Assembly: GCA_045534265.1 (NCBI GenBank)
Contig: JAZSJH010000005.1
Location: forward strand, 226,140-290,139
Origin: CAKVLS01 sp045534265
GTDB lineage: Bacteria > Bacillota > Clostridia > Christensenellales > UBA1242
Length of the DNA stretch: 64,000 nucleotides
Reading direction: 5' to 3'
The notes beneath the pieces were generated by a model. The model was not told the DNA's origin. It saw only the letters and a list, made by a program, of their open reading frames with translations, and did no database searches. How positions within the stretch are numbered: position 1 is the stretch's first letter; each line of letters starts with the position of its first letter. Of the stretch, positions 10,797-18,892 are shown in pieces. The translations under genes and the position numbers were made by a program.

Positions 10797-13163
10797 ATGG
10801 AAAAATTAAAAGAACAATTTTCAAAAGAATATAATATAAGTCCAGCCGTTGTAGATATTCTTTTTGCAAGAGGTATTGATACTAAAGAAAAGATTGATGC
10901 TTTTCTAAACCCTAGCGAAAAAGACTTTCACGATCCATTTTTGCTAAAGGATATGGATAGAGCGGTAGAGAGAATAAAAAAAGCCCTAAAAGATGATGAA
11001 AGGGTTTTGATTTTTGGCGACTATGATGTTGATGGAGTGTCTGCTAGCGCTATTTTGATTAAGTATTTTGCCAGCCAAAATTTCTTTGTAGACTACTATT
11101 TACCAAATAGATATATAGATGGCTATGGCCTTACTTGTGAAGTTTTGGATAAAGTTAAAGAAAAGTATAACCCATCACTTATAATTACTGTTGACTGCGG
11201 TATTTCTTGTTACAAGGAAGTAGAGTACGCAAAAACTTTGGGTATAGATATTGTAGTAACAGACCACCACGATATCCCAGAAATTTTGCCAGATACAATA
11301 ACAGTCAATGCAAAACTTCCTAACCAAAAATACCCATTTAGTCAGTTATGCGGTACAGGTGTTGCCTTTAAGCTAGTACAAGCCCTTTCTGGACTAGAAG
11401 AGGCAAAAAAATACCTTGGCATTTGCGCAGTAGCTACTATTGCTGATATTGTACCTTTGCAAGACGAAAATAGAGCAATTGTAACACTTGGTCTAAAAGA
11501 CTTGGAAAATAACCTACCACTTGGTCTTAAAATGCTAATCAAAGACAATAAACTAAGTTATAACCTTATGGCTAGTGATATTGCCTTTAGACTATCACCA
11601 AAAATTAACGCCGCAGGTCGTATGGGCGACCCAACTGTTGCATTAAGACTTTATATAAAAGAAGATAAAAAAGTCCTTGCAAAAACTATTGAAACTCTAA
11701 ACGAACAAAACCTAACACGCCAAGCTCTTTGCAATAAAGTATACGAAGATGCTATCAAAATGATAGACAAGATAAACATCTCAAAATACAAAGCAATTGT
11801 CCTTTATTCTAAAAACTGGGACAGCGGCATCTTGGGCATTGTAAGTGCGAAAATTGCAGGTGAGTTTAACAAGCCAACTATACTATTTTCAGAGGTTGGA
11901 GACGAGCTAAAAGGCTCTGCAAGGTCAATTAATGACATAAACATATGTGAGACAATTGCCGGTATCAAAGAAGTTGTAGAAGCTTTTGGCGGACACAAGA
12001 TGGCGGCAGGTCTTACTATTAAAACAAAGCACTTTGGCAGCTTTATCAAAAGCCTTAATGAGTCTTTGGCAAAAAATTATACTCACGAAGATTTCTTGTC
12101 AAAAGTAGAGTATGACTTCAAACTAAAGCCAGACGAAATAACCGAAAAACTAATCAAAGACTTAGATGTTTTAGAGCCTTGTGGTTGCGGAAACCCAAAA
12201 CCTATATTTATGATTGATTTTGAAAAACTAAATGTTTCTTCAATGGGTAATTTCCCAAACCACCTAAACATTTCTTCTAAAAACTTTAATATAGTAGCTT
12301 TTAACAGCTCAGAGTACGCTACAGTTCTTAAAAACTCAAACAGTCAGTCAATTACTGTTGAGCTTCAAATTAGCGAATTTAAGGGCAAAAAATACCTAAA
12401 AGGTATAGCAAAAAATATCTATACAGGAACACTTTCTAAACCAAAAAACAATGATGTTTTGTATGGCGAATATTGTTTGCAACTAAATCACAAAGATACT
12501 AACGAAAAGTACTATAATCAATTTAACAAACAAGGTCTTATCAAACTTATAAACGAAGCAAAAGACAATAAGATAGGCACGCTATTTGTTGCAAGTACTT
12601 ACGAAAGTTATATTCAATTTGTAGAACAATTTGAAGATTTGAAGCTAACTCACAACTATTTTTATCTTACAAATCGCAACGCCGAAAACTCAATTATTTT
12701 AGCTCCGGCTAGTTTTGATGGCTTCAATTTATATTCAAAGATAGTTTTCATTGACCCAATTTTGGACAAAAAATACCTAAATTCGGTCGCTAATAGCACT
12801 TTTGCCAAAATTTATTACACTGGATATAAAAAGGTAAACAACAATATTTTCAAAGGCCTATCAACAGACCGAAATGTCTTTGGGCAATATTACAAGATGC
12901 TTAGTGATTTGACAAAAAAACTAATATCTTTTGAAAATCGTTTTGATATATTCAAACATCTAAAACTTCTAAACCCACAAGCAAAGAAGCTGTCATATAG
13001 GCAATTTGTATTCTGCTTATATACTTTTATAGAGCTTAATATTTTTAGCCTAGAACAAGATGGCGAATATATAACTCTTAACGAAAACCAAAAGGTATTT
13101 TCAAATCTTTCAAACTCAAGTTTTTACAATACAATTAGTTTATTACTTGCAACAATTGATTAG
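10797..13163 (+). CDS. recJ: Single-stranded-DNA-specific exonuclease RecJ
   Basis: RecJ degrades single-stranded DNA 5' to 3' in recombination and mismatch repair. DHH-family motifs are present: GDYDVDGVSAS (about 75-85), TVDCGIS, and the name-giving VTDHHDIPE (about 157-165). The DHHA1 domain carries the EAFGGHKMAAGLTI motif, followed by an OB-like domain (LEPCGCGNPKPIF). The C-terminal 250 residues form an extra domain common in Firmicutes RecJ, here diverged. The ribosome site (AGAGAG) is weak. It follows the secF terminator directly, as recJ often does near secDF in Firmicutes. Confidence 0.93.
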   Translation: MEKLKEQFSKEYNISPAVVDILFARGIDTKEKIDAFLNPSEKDFHDPFLLKDMDRAVERIKKALKDDERVLIFGDYDVDGVSASAILIKYFASQNFFVDYYLPNRYIDGYGLTCEVLDKVKEKYNPSLIITVDCGISCYKEVEYAKTLGIDIVVTDHHDIPEILPDTITVNAKLPNQKYPFSQLCGTGVAFKLVQALSGLEEAKKYLGICAVATIADIVPLQDENRAIVTLGLKDLENNLPLGLKMLIKDNKLSYNLMASDIAFRLSPKINAAGRMGDPTVALRLYIKEDKKVLAKTIETLNEQNLTRQALCNKVYEDAIKMIDKINISKYKAIVLYSKNWDSGILGIVSAKIAGEFNKPTILFSEVGDELKGSARSINDINICETIAGIKEVVEAFGGHKMAAGLTIKTKHFGSFIKSLNESLAKNYTHEDFLSKVEYDFKLKPDEITEKLIKDLDVLEPCGCGNPKPIFMIDFEKLNVSSMGNFPNHLNISSKNFNIVAFNSSEYATVLKNSNSQSITVELQISEFKGKKYLKGIAKNIYTGTLSKPKNNDVLYGEYCLQLNHKDTNEKYYNQFNKQGLIKLINEAKDNKIGTLFVASTYESYIQFVEQFEDLKLTHNYFYLTNRNAENSIILAPASFDGFNLYSKIVFIDPILDKKYLNSVANSTFAKIYYTGYKKVNNNIFKGLSTDRNVFGQYYKMLSDLTKKLISFENRFDIFKHLKLLNPQAKKLSYRQFVFCLYTFIELNIFSLEQDGEYITLNENQKVFSNLSNSSFYNTISLLLATID

Positions 13164-13229
13164 GAGATTTTTTCAAAATCATTTATAATAAAATAAGTAA
13201 ATTGATTTTACTAAAAAGGAAGAGTATAA

Positions 13230-13892
13230 ATGACTGTACAAGAACTAAGAAAAGAAAAATCAAACAAGTTTATTAAAGAGCTTGGAATTGATTATTTAGA
13301 GAGTTTGCCACTTGTAGAAAGTAGCGAAGAAGTAACCTTAAAAAGCATTGATGATATTTGCAAGAGAATTTTTGCAAGTGTTATATCTATTCAACTTGCC
13401 TGCGACATTGATCAAGGCAATGACTATGAAGGTTCAAAAAACTTTTTTGAAGGACTACTTGATAAATATGGCGTAAAAGATTGCTTGCTTCCAGATGAAG
13501 CAAAACTATTTGATGGCACTTATAACCAAAAAGTTGTTGTAAATGTTACATGGAATTATGAAGCAACTTGGTCACTTCTTTGGGCTTTGGGACTTGTTGA
13601 AGATATGAATAAACCTTTTGCTGTTTGTGACTCAGAAAAAGTAGTTACCTTGATTGCTCCTTGCGCATCAATTGATGAATTTAAGTCAAAAATCAAAATG
13701 AGAGATATCGAAGAAATTTTGGATATGTTAGACTTGTTCTATCGTTATCATTGGGCAGTCGTTGACAAAAACATCAATCCAAACACAAATATCGGTCAAT
13801 TATACCCAGATATTGTTTGGGAGAGAAGAAAAGGCCTTGAATGGCTAATCTCAAAAGAAGAAGACTGGGACGAAATCTCACTTGATACATAA
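13230..13892 (+). CDS. DUF4272 domain protein
   Basis: The 220-residue protein matches the layout of DUF4272 proteins: N-terminal RKEKSNKFIKELGIDYLESLP, then TLKSIDDICKRIFA, the Trp-rich TWNYEATWSLLWALGL, and the characteristic C-terminal LFYRYHWAVVD with IVWERRKGLEWLI and a final DWDEISLDT. It is soluble, with no signal peptide. The family's function is unknown. AAGGAAG stands before the ATG, and a terminator follows, so it is probably transcribed alone. The family match is from memory of the conserved motifs and is fairly sure. Confidence 0.78.
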   Translation: MTVQELRKEKSNKFIKELGIDYLESLPLVESSEEVTLKSIDDICKRIFASVISIQLACDIDQGNDYEGSKNFFEGLLDKYGVKDCLLPDEAKLFDGTYNQKVVVNVTWNYEATWSLLWALGLVEDMNKPFAVCDSEKVVTLIAPCASIDEFKSKIKMRDIEEILDMLDLFYRYHWAVVDKNINPNTNIGQLYPDIVWERRKGLEWLISKEEDWDEISLDT

Positions 13893-13897
13893 AAAAT

Positions 13898-13937
13898 AGA
13901 AAGCTACTGGTTTTATGCCAAAAGCTTTCTTTTTTTA
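13898..13937 (+). terminator. Intrinsic terminator after the DUF4272 gene
   Basis: AGAAAGCT pairs with AGCTTTCT; the 17-base loop can close a small inner TGG/CCA stem. Seven T follow. Confidence 0.85.
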
Positions 13938-13985
13938 TTATAGTTTGTATTAAATATAAATTATATATATAATTAAAAATAATAC

Positions 13986-14109
13986 TAGACAAAGGCATTT
14001 ATTTGTGTTATTATATTTTCGTACCTAAAACAAGGGTTAGCGATATAGTTTACTCCTTTAAGCTAATCGTTGTTTTTGGCAAATATTGCAAAAAAGGAGT
14101 TTTCAAATT
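13986..14109 (+). promoter_or_regulatory. rpsO promoter and leader with a sequestered ribosome site
   Basis: TAGACA (13986-13991), a 17-bp spacer and TATTAT (14009-14014) form a likely promoter. In the leader, ACTCCTTT (14052-14059) is the exact complement of AAAGGAGT (14093-14100), which contains the rpsO Shine-Dalgarno site. TTAGC/GCTAA can also pair across ACTCCTTT, which would give an alternative fold. In several bacteria S15 represses its own translation through a leader structure; leader architectures differ between phyla. The pairing is seen; the S15 control is inferred. Confidence 0.6.
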
Positions 14110-14361
14110 ATGGAAAAGCAAGAAATTATCAAGGCTTATGCTAGAAAAGAAGGCGACACTGGTTCAGCTGAAGTTCAAATCGCATTGCTTACAAGCAGAA
14201 TTGAACACCTAACAGAGCACCTTAAAGCAAACCCAAATGACAAACACTCTAGAAGAGGTTTGTTCCAACTTGTTGGTAAAAGAAAAGGTATGCTTAAATA
14301 TCTAGAAAGCAAAGATATTGAGAAGTACAGAGAAATCAAAGCAAAACTTAATATCAGATAA
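14110..14361 (+). CDS. rpsO: 30S ribosomal protein S15
   Basis: S15 is an early-binding protein of the small subunit. The start at ATG 14110 follows AAAAAAGGAG; an ATG 24 bases upstream lies inside or before the ribosome site and is rejected. The protein has 83 residues against the usual 88-89, the difference being a shorter N-terminus. Signature sequences [15 protein letters not shown] and [17 protein letters not shown] are intact. pnp follows, as in most bacteria, with a terminator-like hairpin between them. Confidence 0.96.
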   Translation: MEKQEIIKAYARKEGDTGSAEVQIALLTSRIEHLTEHLKANPNDKHSRRGLFQLVGKRKGMLKYLESKDIEKYREIKAKLNIR

Positions 14362-14364
14362 TTT

Positions 14365-14415
14365 AATAGCGGGTTAAAATCTTCATAGGTATATGGAGAT
14401 TTTCCGCTATTTTTT
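14365..14415 (+). terminator. rpsO-pnp intergenic hairpin/terminator
   Basis: AATAGCGG pairs with CCGCTATT, and inside the loop AAAATCT pairs with AGATTTT, giving one long interrupted hairpin followed by a run of T. It may act as a partial terminator. In E. coli a hairpin at this place is cut by RNase III to start pnp autoregulation; that role here is only a suggestion. Confidence 0.75.
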
Positions 14416-14446
14416 ATTAAAATTTTTATAAGGAGATTATTTTTGT

Positions 14447-16540
14447 ATGAGTAATAAAGACGCTCAAATTTTTGAAACAACACTTGGCGGCAGAACTTTG
14501 CAAGTAGAACTTGGCAAATATTCTGAACAAGCCAACGGTGCTTGCTTTGTTAGATGCGGCGAAACAGTTATCCAAGCTTGCGTAACTATGGCAAAAGCAC
14601 CAAGAGATGGTATTGATTTCTTCCCACTTGGAGTTGACTTTGAAGAAAAAATGTATTCAGTAGGCAAAATCCCTGGTGGTTTTAAGAAAAGAGAAGGTAG
14701 ACCATCTGATAAGGCTATCCTTACATCTCGTCTTATCGATAGACCTTTAAGACCTTTGTTCCCAAAAGGTTTTTACAATGACGTAGCTGTTGTAACTACA
14801 GCTTTGTCTGTTGACCCTAACATTGCCCCAGAACCAATCGCAATGCTAGCTTCATCAGTAGCCCTTTCTATATCTGATATCCCATTTGGCGGACCTACAG
14901 GCTCTGTAGCTATCGGTATGATTGATGGTGAGTATATCATCAACCCAGACCTTGCTCAAAGAGAAGTAAGCGAGATGTACGTATACGTTAGCGGTACAAA
15001 AGAAGCAATCTTGATGGTTGAAGCTGGCGCTAATGAAGTGTCAGAAAAACAAATGCTAGACGCTATTATGTTTGCTCACGAAGAAATTAAAAAGCTTATT
15101 AGCTTCCAAGAAGATATCGTAGCAAAAGCTGGCAAACCAAAGAACACAGAAGTTCCTATCTCACTTCCTGATCCAGAAATTGACAAGGCAGTTAGAGAAT
15201 ATGCAAACGATATGCTAGACAACGCTCTAGATACATTTGATAGAGAAGAAAGACAAACAAGACAAGAACAAGTAGACAAAGACACTAAAGAACATTTTGC
15301 AGAAATCTATCCAGAAAAAGATAAGATGATTGGCGAAATTCTTTATAAGATGACTAAAGAAAAAGTTAGAGCAAAAATCCTAAACAACGGCGTAAGACCT
15401 GATGGAAGATCTCTTACTGAAATCAGACCTATCTGGTGTGACGCTGGCGTACTTCCTAGAGTACACGGCTCTGGTGTATTTACTAGAGGACAAACTCAAG
15501 TTCTTACAACTTGCACACTAGGCACAATCGGCGAAGTTCAAAAACTAGAAGGCCTAGATGATGAAGATGCAAAGAGATATATTCACCATTACAATATGCC
15601 ACCATATGCAACTGGTGAAGCTAGACCTCTAAAGAGCCCAGGCAGAAGAGAAATCGGTCACGGCGCACTAGCTGAAAGAGCTCTAGAACCTGTTATCCCA
15701 AGCGAAGAAGAATTCCCATACGCTCTAAGACTTGTTAGCGAAGTTTTGAGCTCAAATGGTAGCTCATCTATGGCAAGTACTTGCGGTTCAACACTAGCCC
15801 TAATGGACGCTGGTGTTCCTATCAAAGCTCCTGTTGCTGGTATTGCTATGGGACTTATCAAAGACACAGATAGCTCAAAAGTAGCAGTTCTTAGCGATAT
15901 CCAAGGTCTAGAAGACTTCCTTGGCGATATGGACTTTAAGGTTACTGGTACTACAAAAGGTATCACAGCTATCCAAATGGATATCAAAATCAAAGGTATT
16001 GATGAAAATATCCTAACAACAGCTCTTGAGCAAGCAAGAAAAGGTAGACTAGAAATTTTGGACAAAATGCTAGCTGTTCTTCCAAAATCTAGACCACAAC
16101 TTTCAAAATATGCTCCAAAAATCATTACATTTAGCATCAATCCAGACAAAATCAAAGATGTTATCGGTTCTGGCGGAAAGACAATCAATAAGATTATTGA
16201 AGAAACTGGTGTAAAAATCGATATTGATGACGACGGACAAGTATTTGTAGCAACTACTGATGATGAAATGGCTCAAAAAGCAAAACAAATCATTCTAAAC
16301 ATTGCAGAAGACCTAGAAGTTGGAAAAATCTATTCTGGTAAAGTTGTAAAACTAATGCAATTTGGTGCATTTGTTGAAATCGCTCCAGGAAAAGATGGTA
16401 TGATTCATATCTCTAAACTTTCTTCTCAAAGAGTAGAAAAAGTTGAAGACGTTGTTAAAGTTGGTGACGCTGTAGAAGTAGAAGTTATCAAAATTGACAA
16501 CAAAGGTAGAGTTGACCTAAAACTTGTTTCAAAAGAATAA
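14447..16540 (+). CDS. pnp: Polyribonucleotide nucleotidyltransferase (PNPase)
   Basis: PNPase degrades RNA 3' to 5' using phosphate. The 697 residues contain two RNase PH domains (first with GKIPGGFKKREGRPSD and RLIDRPLRPLFPKGF; second with RVHGSGVFTRGQTQVLT and LSSNGSSSMASTCG), the linking helical domain, then KH (about 555-615, VIGSGGKTINKI) and S1 (about 620-690, GKIYSGKVVKLMQFGAFVEI). The C-terminus stops just after S1, without the long tail seen in some species. AAGGAG lies 15 bases before the ATG. It is last before a strong terminator. Confidence 0.98.
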   Translation: MSNKDAQIFETTLGGRTLQVELGKYSEQANGACFVRCGETVIQACVTMAKAPRDGIDFFPLGVDFEEKMYSVGKIPGGFKKREGRPSDKAILTSRLIDRPLRPLFPKGFYNDVAVVTTALSVDPNIAPEPIAMLASSVALSISDIPFGGPTGSVAIGMIDGEYIINPDLAQREVSEMYVYVSGTKEAILMVEAGANEVSEKQMLDAIMFAHEEIKKLISFQEDIVAKAGKPKNTEVPISLPDPEIDKAVREYANDMLDNALDTFDREERQTRQEQVDKDTKEHFAEIYPEKDKMIGEILYKMTKEKVRAKILNNGVRPDGRSLTEIRPIWCDAGVLPRVHGSGVFTRGQTQVLTTCTLGTIGEVQKLEGLDDEDAKRYIHHYNMPPYATGEARPLKSPGRREIGHGALAERALEPVIPSEEEFPYALRLVSEVLSSNGSSSMASTCGSTLALMDAGVPIKAPVAGIAMGLIKDTDSSKVAVLSDIQGLEDFLGDMDFKVTGTTKGITAIQMDIKIKGIDENILTTALEQARKGRLEILDKMLAVLPKSRPQLSKYAPKIITFSINPDKIKDVIGSGGKTINKIIEETGVKIDIDDDGQVFVATTDDEMAQKAKQIILNIAEDLEVGKIYSGKVVKLMQFGAFVEIAPGKDGMIHISKLSSQRVEKVEDVVKVGDAVEVEVIKIDNKGRVDLKLVSKE

Positions 16541-16557
16541 TTCCTTATATTAAACAA

Positions 16558-16587
16558 AACACTCGCAAATAGCGGGTGTTTTTTTTA
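16558..16587 (+). terminator. Intrinsic terminator after pnp
   Basis: AACACTCGC pairs with GCGGGTGTT (one G-T wobble) around a 5-base loop, then eight T. Confidence 0.93.
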
Positions 16588-16653
16588 TTTCAAATAACTT
16601 TTCTACAACTAAAAATTTGCATATAAAAAATACATAAAACAAATTACAAATCA

Positions 16654-16659
16654 TATAAT
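16654..16659 (+). promoter_or_regulatory. -10 box lying against the ylxY start codon
   Basis: TATAAT at 16654-16659 overlaps the first ATG (16658) and lies 7 bases before the second in-frame ATG (16667). No Shine-Dalgarno site precedes either. If this box is used, transcription would start at about 16666-16667 and the message would be leaderless. The wider CATATAAT also resembles the -10 of mother-cell sporulation sigma factors. No convincing -35 was found. Confidence 0.4.
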
Positions 16660-16666
16660 GATTGTA

Positions 16667-17398
16667 ATGAAAGTTATATTTTTTAGACAATCAAAAAGTT
16701 CAAAATTATTCCATATTATTGCCAATTTGAGTATTGCGCTAGTTGTATTATTGGTTGGTTTTGTATCGTTTTTTTCGCCAGCTGTTTCTGTTGCATACTT
16801 AAAAAATTACGAAGCAATATATCAAGGCAATACCGATAAAAACAATGTATCGCTTATGTTTAATGTTTACTGGGGAACAGAGTATATAGAACCGATTTTA
16901 GACGTATTGCTAAGTCATAATGCTCCTGCGACATTCTTTGTTGGCGGTAGTTGGCTGGCACAAAATAATTATACTTTTGACCTAATTTTGAACGCTAATT
17001 GCGAAGTAGGTAATCACGGATACAATCACAAAGACCACACAAAACTTAATAAAAAGCAAAATATAGAAGAGATATCAAACACTCACAATTTGGTCAAAAA
17101 TCTGGCAGATACCGATATGACATTGTTTGCGCCACCATCAGGAGCGTATAATAAGCAAACCCTAGAAGTTGCAAGTTCACTTGGATACAATACAATAATG
17201 TGGTCAAAAGATACAATCGACTGGAGAGATAAAAATGCCGACTTAATATACAGTAGAGCGACCAAAAATCTTGCAAACGGAGACCTTATTTTGATGCATC
17301 CAACCGAAAAGACGCTTGCGGCTTTAGACAATATAATTAAAGAAATAAAAAGGCAAGGTTTTAAGATTGTTTCGGTTAGTGAAAATATTGAAAGTTGA
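16667..17398 (+). CDS. ylxY: YlxY-like polysaccharide deacetylase family protein (probable pseudoenzyme)
   Basis: The frame opens at 16658, but ATG 16667 (243 residues) is preferred because a TATAAT overlaps the first ATG; no ribosome site helps. Counting from 16658, a membrane anchor (about 20-44) precedes a NodB-type fold with APATFFVGGSWL and the H-x3-H motif (H120, H124 in NHGYNH). The first catalytic motif, normally TFDD, reads MFNVYWG, so the base aspartate is replaced by N69. The pattern and the order rpsO-pnp-this gene-M16 peptidase fit YlxY of Bacillus (rpsO-pnpA-ylxY-mlpA), classed with sporulation deacetylases. Loss of the Asp argues against normal deacetylation. Confidence 0.78.
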   Translation: MKVIFFRQSKSSKLFHIIANLSIALVVLLVGFVSFFSPAVSVAYLKNYEAIYQGNTDKNNVSLMFNVYWGTEYIEPILDVLLSHNAPATFFVGGSWLAQNNYTFDLILNANCEVGNHGYNHKDHTKLNKKQNIEEISNTHNLVKNLADTDMTLFAPPSGAYNKQTLEVASSLGYNTIMWSKDTIDWRDKNADLIYSRATKNLANGDLILMHPTEKTLAALDNIIKEIKRQGFKIVSVSENIES

Positions 17399-17472
17399 AA
17401 AAAATAGTCGTTTTTAGTTATTGTTTTTAGGATAATTTGTTATAATACTTTTATATATTTTTACAAATGTGT

Positions 17473-17478
17473 TATACT
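17473..17478 (+). promoter_or_regulatory. Extended -10 promoter of the M16 peptidase gene
   Basis: TGT precedes TATACT (17473-17478), an extended -10 arrangement. A second TGT-TATAAT lies upstream at 17441-17446. Neither has a good -35. AGGAG follows 10 bases before the ATG. Confidence 0.5.
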
Positions 17479-17495
17479 AGTTTTAGGAGAAAATT

Positions 17496-18773
17496 ATGGA
17501 AGTAAAAACAAAAACTTATGAAAGCGGATTAAGACTTATTGTTGCTAATATGCCAGACAGCAGAGCAGTGTCAACTTTTTTTGGGATTAACACCGGCAGT
17601 GTAAACGAAAATGAAAATAACAATGGCATTTCACACGTTATCGAACATATGACTTTTAAGGGAACAAAACTTCGTAGCGCCGAACAAATCAGCACCGAAC
17701 TTGAGTCTTTAGGGGCAAATATCAATGCTTTTACTAGCAGATATATCACTTGCTATTATGGTAGTTGTATAAAGGAAAATGCTGAAAAATGCTTTGAAAT
17801 CTTTTCAGATATGATACTAAATTCTCAGTATGATGAAGAAGAATTAAAGAAAGAGCTAAAGGTTATATTTGAAGAAATTGACATGTACGAAGACGACCCT
17901 GGCTCTGTTGCATATGACAAATATAATGAAATTTTCTTTGAAAATACAAAGCTTGAAAAATCTGTCATTGGCACAAAAAAGGTCCTAAAAGCCCTAAAAA
18001 GACAAGATCTTGTCGATTACATAAACAAATTTTACGTACCACACAATATGGTTGTATCATTTGCTGGTGGAATAACATTTGAAGAAGCTGACCAAATGGT
18101 TTCTAAATATTTCAACTGTGGCTTTAAGACAAAAAATGCTCCAATTTTACCATATATAACAAAAGATATGCTTTTGCCTAAACAAAAGTTTGTTTGTCAA
18201 AAGAAAGACATTTCGCAGACACACATTGTGCTTGGTTATCCTACAGAAAATGTTTATAGCGATAATGCCGCCGCCATCAATGTTCTTTCATTTATTTTGG
18301 GTGGGGGTATGAGTTCTAGACTATTTGTAAGAATTAGAGAAAAACTAGGTCTTGTATATAGCATTAATGCTATGCCAGAGTTGTTTGATATAGCAGGTAA
18401 TATTATTATCAGCCTTGCAACAAACCACACAAATCAAGAACTAGCCCTAAAGTCAATTAGAGAAGAGATTGATAATATCGCCCAAAATGGCGTAACACAA
18501 GCCGAAATTGACAAAGCAAAAACCTTCTGCAAAAGTATGATTGTAATGTCTTCTGAAACAACAACAAACATTGCTCGTCACAATGCATCTAATGTTATGC
18601 AATTTGGCAGACATAAGACAATAGATGACAGAATAGATGAGATAAATAAAGTAACTTTAGAACAAGTTAACACCCTTGCAAAAGAGATTTTTAGTAGCGA
18701 AAATTATTGTATGGCAATAGTATCCGATAATCCTAATAAAGACGGTATGAAAATCTATAACAAATCAATCTAA
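17496..18773 (+). CDS. M16-family zinc metallopeptidase (MlpA/YmxG type)
   Basis: A 425-residue protein of the pitrilysin/processing-protease family. The inverted zinc motif is HVIEH (47-51), with a further glutamate expected in the VIFEEIDMYEDDPG region about 75 residues later. The C-terminal half carries the inactive repeat of the fold and the conserved GGGMSSRLFVRIREKLGLVYS. The position after pnp and ylxY matches mlpA (ymxG) of Bacillus. The substrate is not known from sequence. No signal peptide, so it is cytosolic. Confidence 0.9.
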   Translation: MEVKTKTYESGLRLIVANMPDSRAVSTFFGINTGSVNENENNNGISHVIEHMTFKGTKLRSAEQISTELESLGANINAFTSRYITCYYGSCIKENAEKCFEIFSDMILNSQYDEEELKKELKVIFEEIDMYEDDPGSVAYDKYNEIFFENTKLEKSVIGTKKVLKALKRQDLVDYINKFYVPHNMVVSFAGGITFEEADQMVSKYFNCGFKTKNAPILPYITKDMLLPKQKFVCQKKDISQTHIVLGYPTENVYSDNAAAINVLSFILGGGMSSRLFVRIREKLGLVYSINAMPELFDIAGNIIISLATNHTNQELALKSIREEIDNIAQNGVTQAEIDKAKTFCKSMIVMSSETTTNIARHNASNVMQFGRHKTIDDRIDEINKVTLEQVNTLAKEIFSSENYCMAIVSDNPNKDGMKIYNKSI

Positions 18774-18800
18774 AAGTAGGTCGCAAGACCTGCTTTTTTT
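18774..18800 (+). terminator. Intrinsic terminator after the M16 peptidase gene
   Basis: AAGTAGGTC pairs with GACCTGCTT around GCAA, a stable tetraloop, then seven T. Confidence 0.93.
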
Positions 18801-18834
18801 GTCAAAAAATTATCATAAATGTAAACCAATTCGT

Positions 18835-18864
18835 TTGTATTAAAATTGCCTTGTATGATATAAT
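18835..18864 (+). promoter_or_regulatory. Promoter of ftsK/spoIIIE
   Basis: TTGTAT (18835-18840), an 18-bp spacer with TGA directly before TATAAT (18859-18864): an extended -10 promoter. It lies in the 5' part of the longest reading frame and so excludes a start at 18851. Confidence 0.7.
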
Positions 18865-18892
18865 TACTATAGTATATTTTGAGGTGAGTGCT

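Noticed and set aside
14003..14212. 69-codon frame across the rpsO leader
   Set aside because: Overlaps the leader pairing and the rpsO start in another frame; no ribosome site.
15658..16188. 176-codon minus-strand frame inside pnp
   Set aside because: Antisense shadow of a strongly conserved gene; Ser/Ile-rich with no family pattern.
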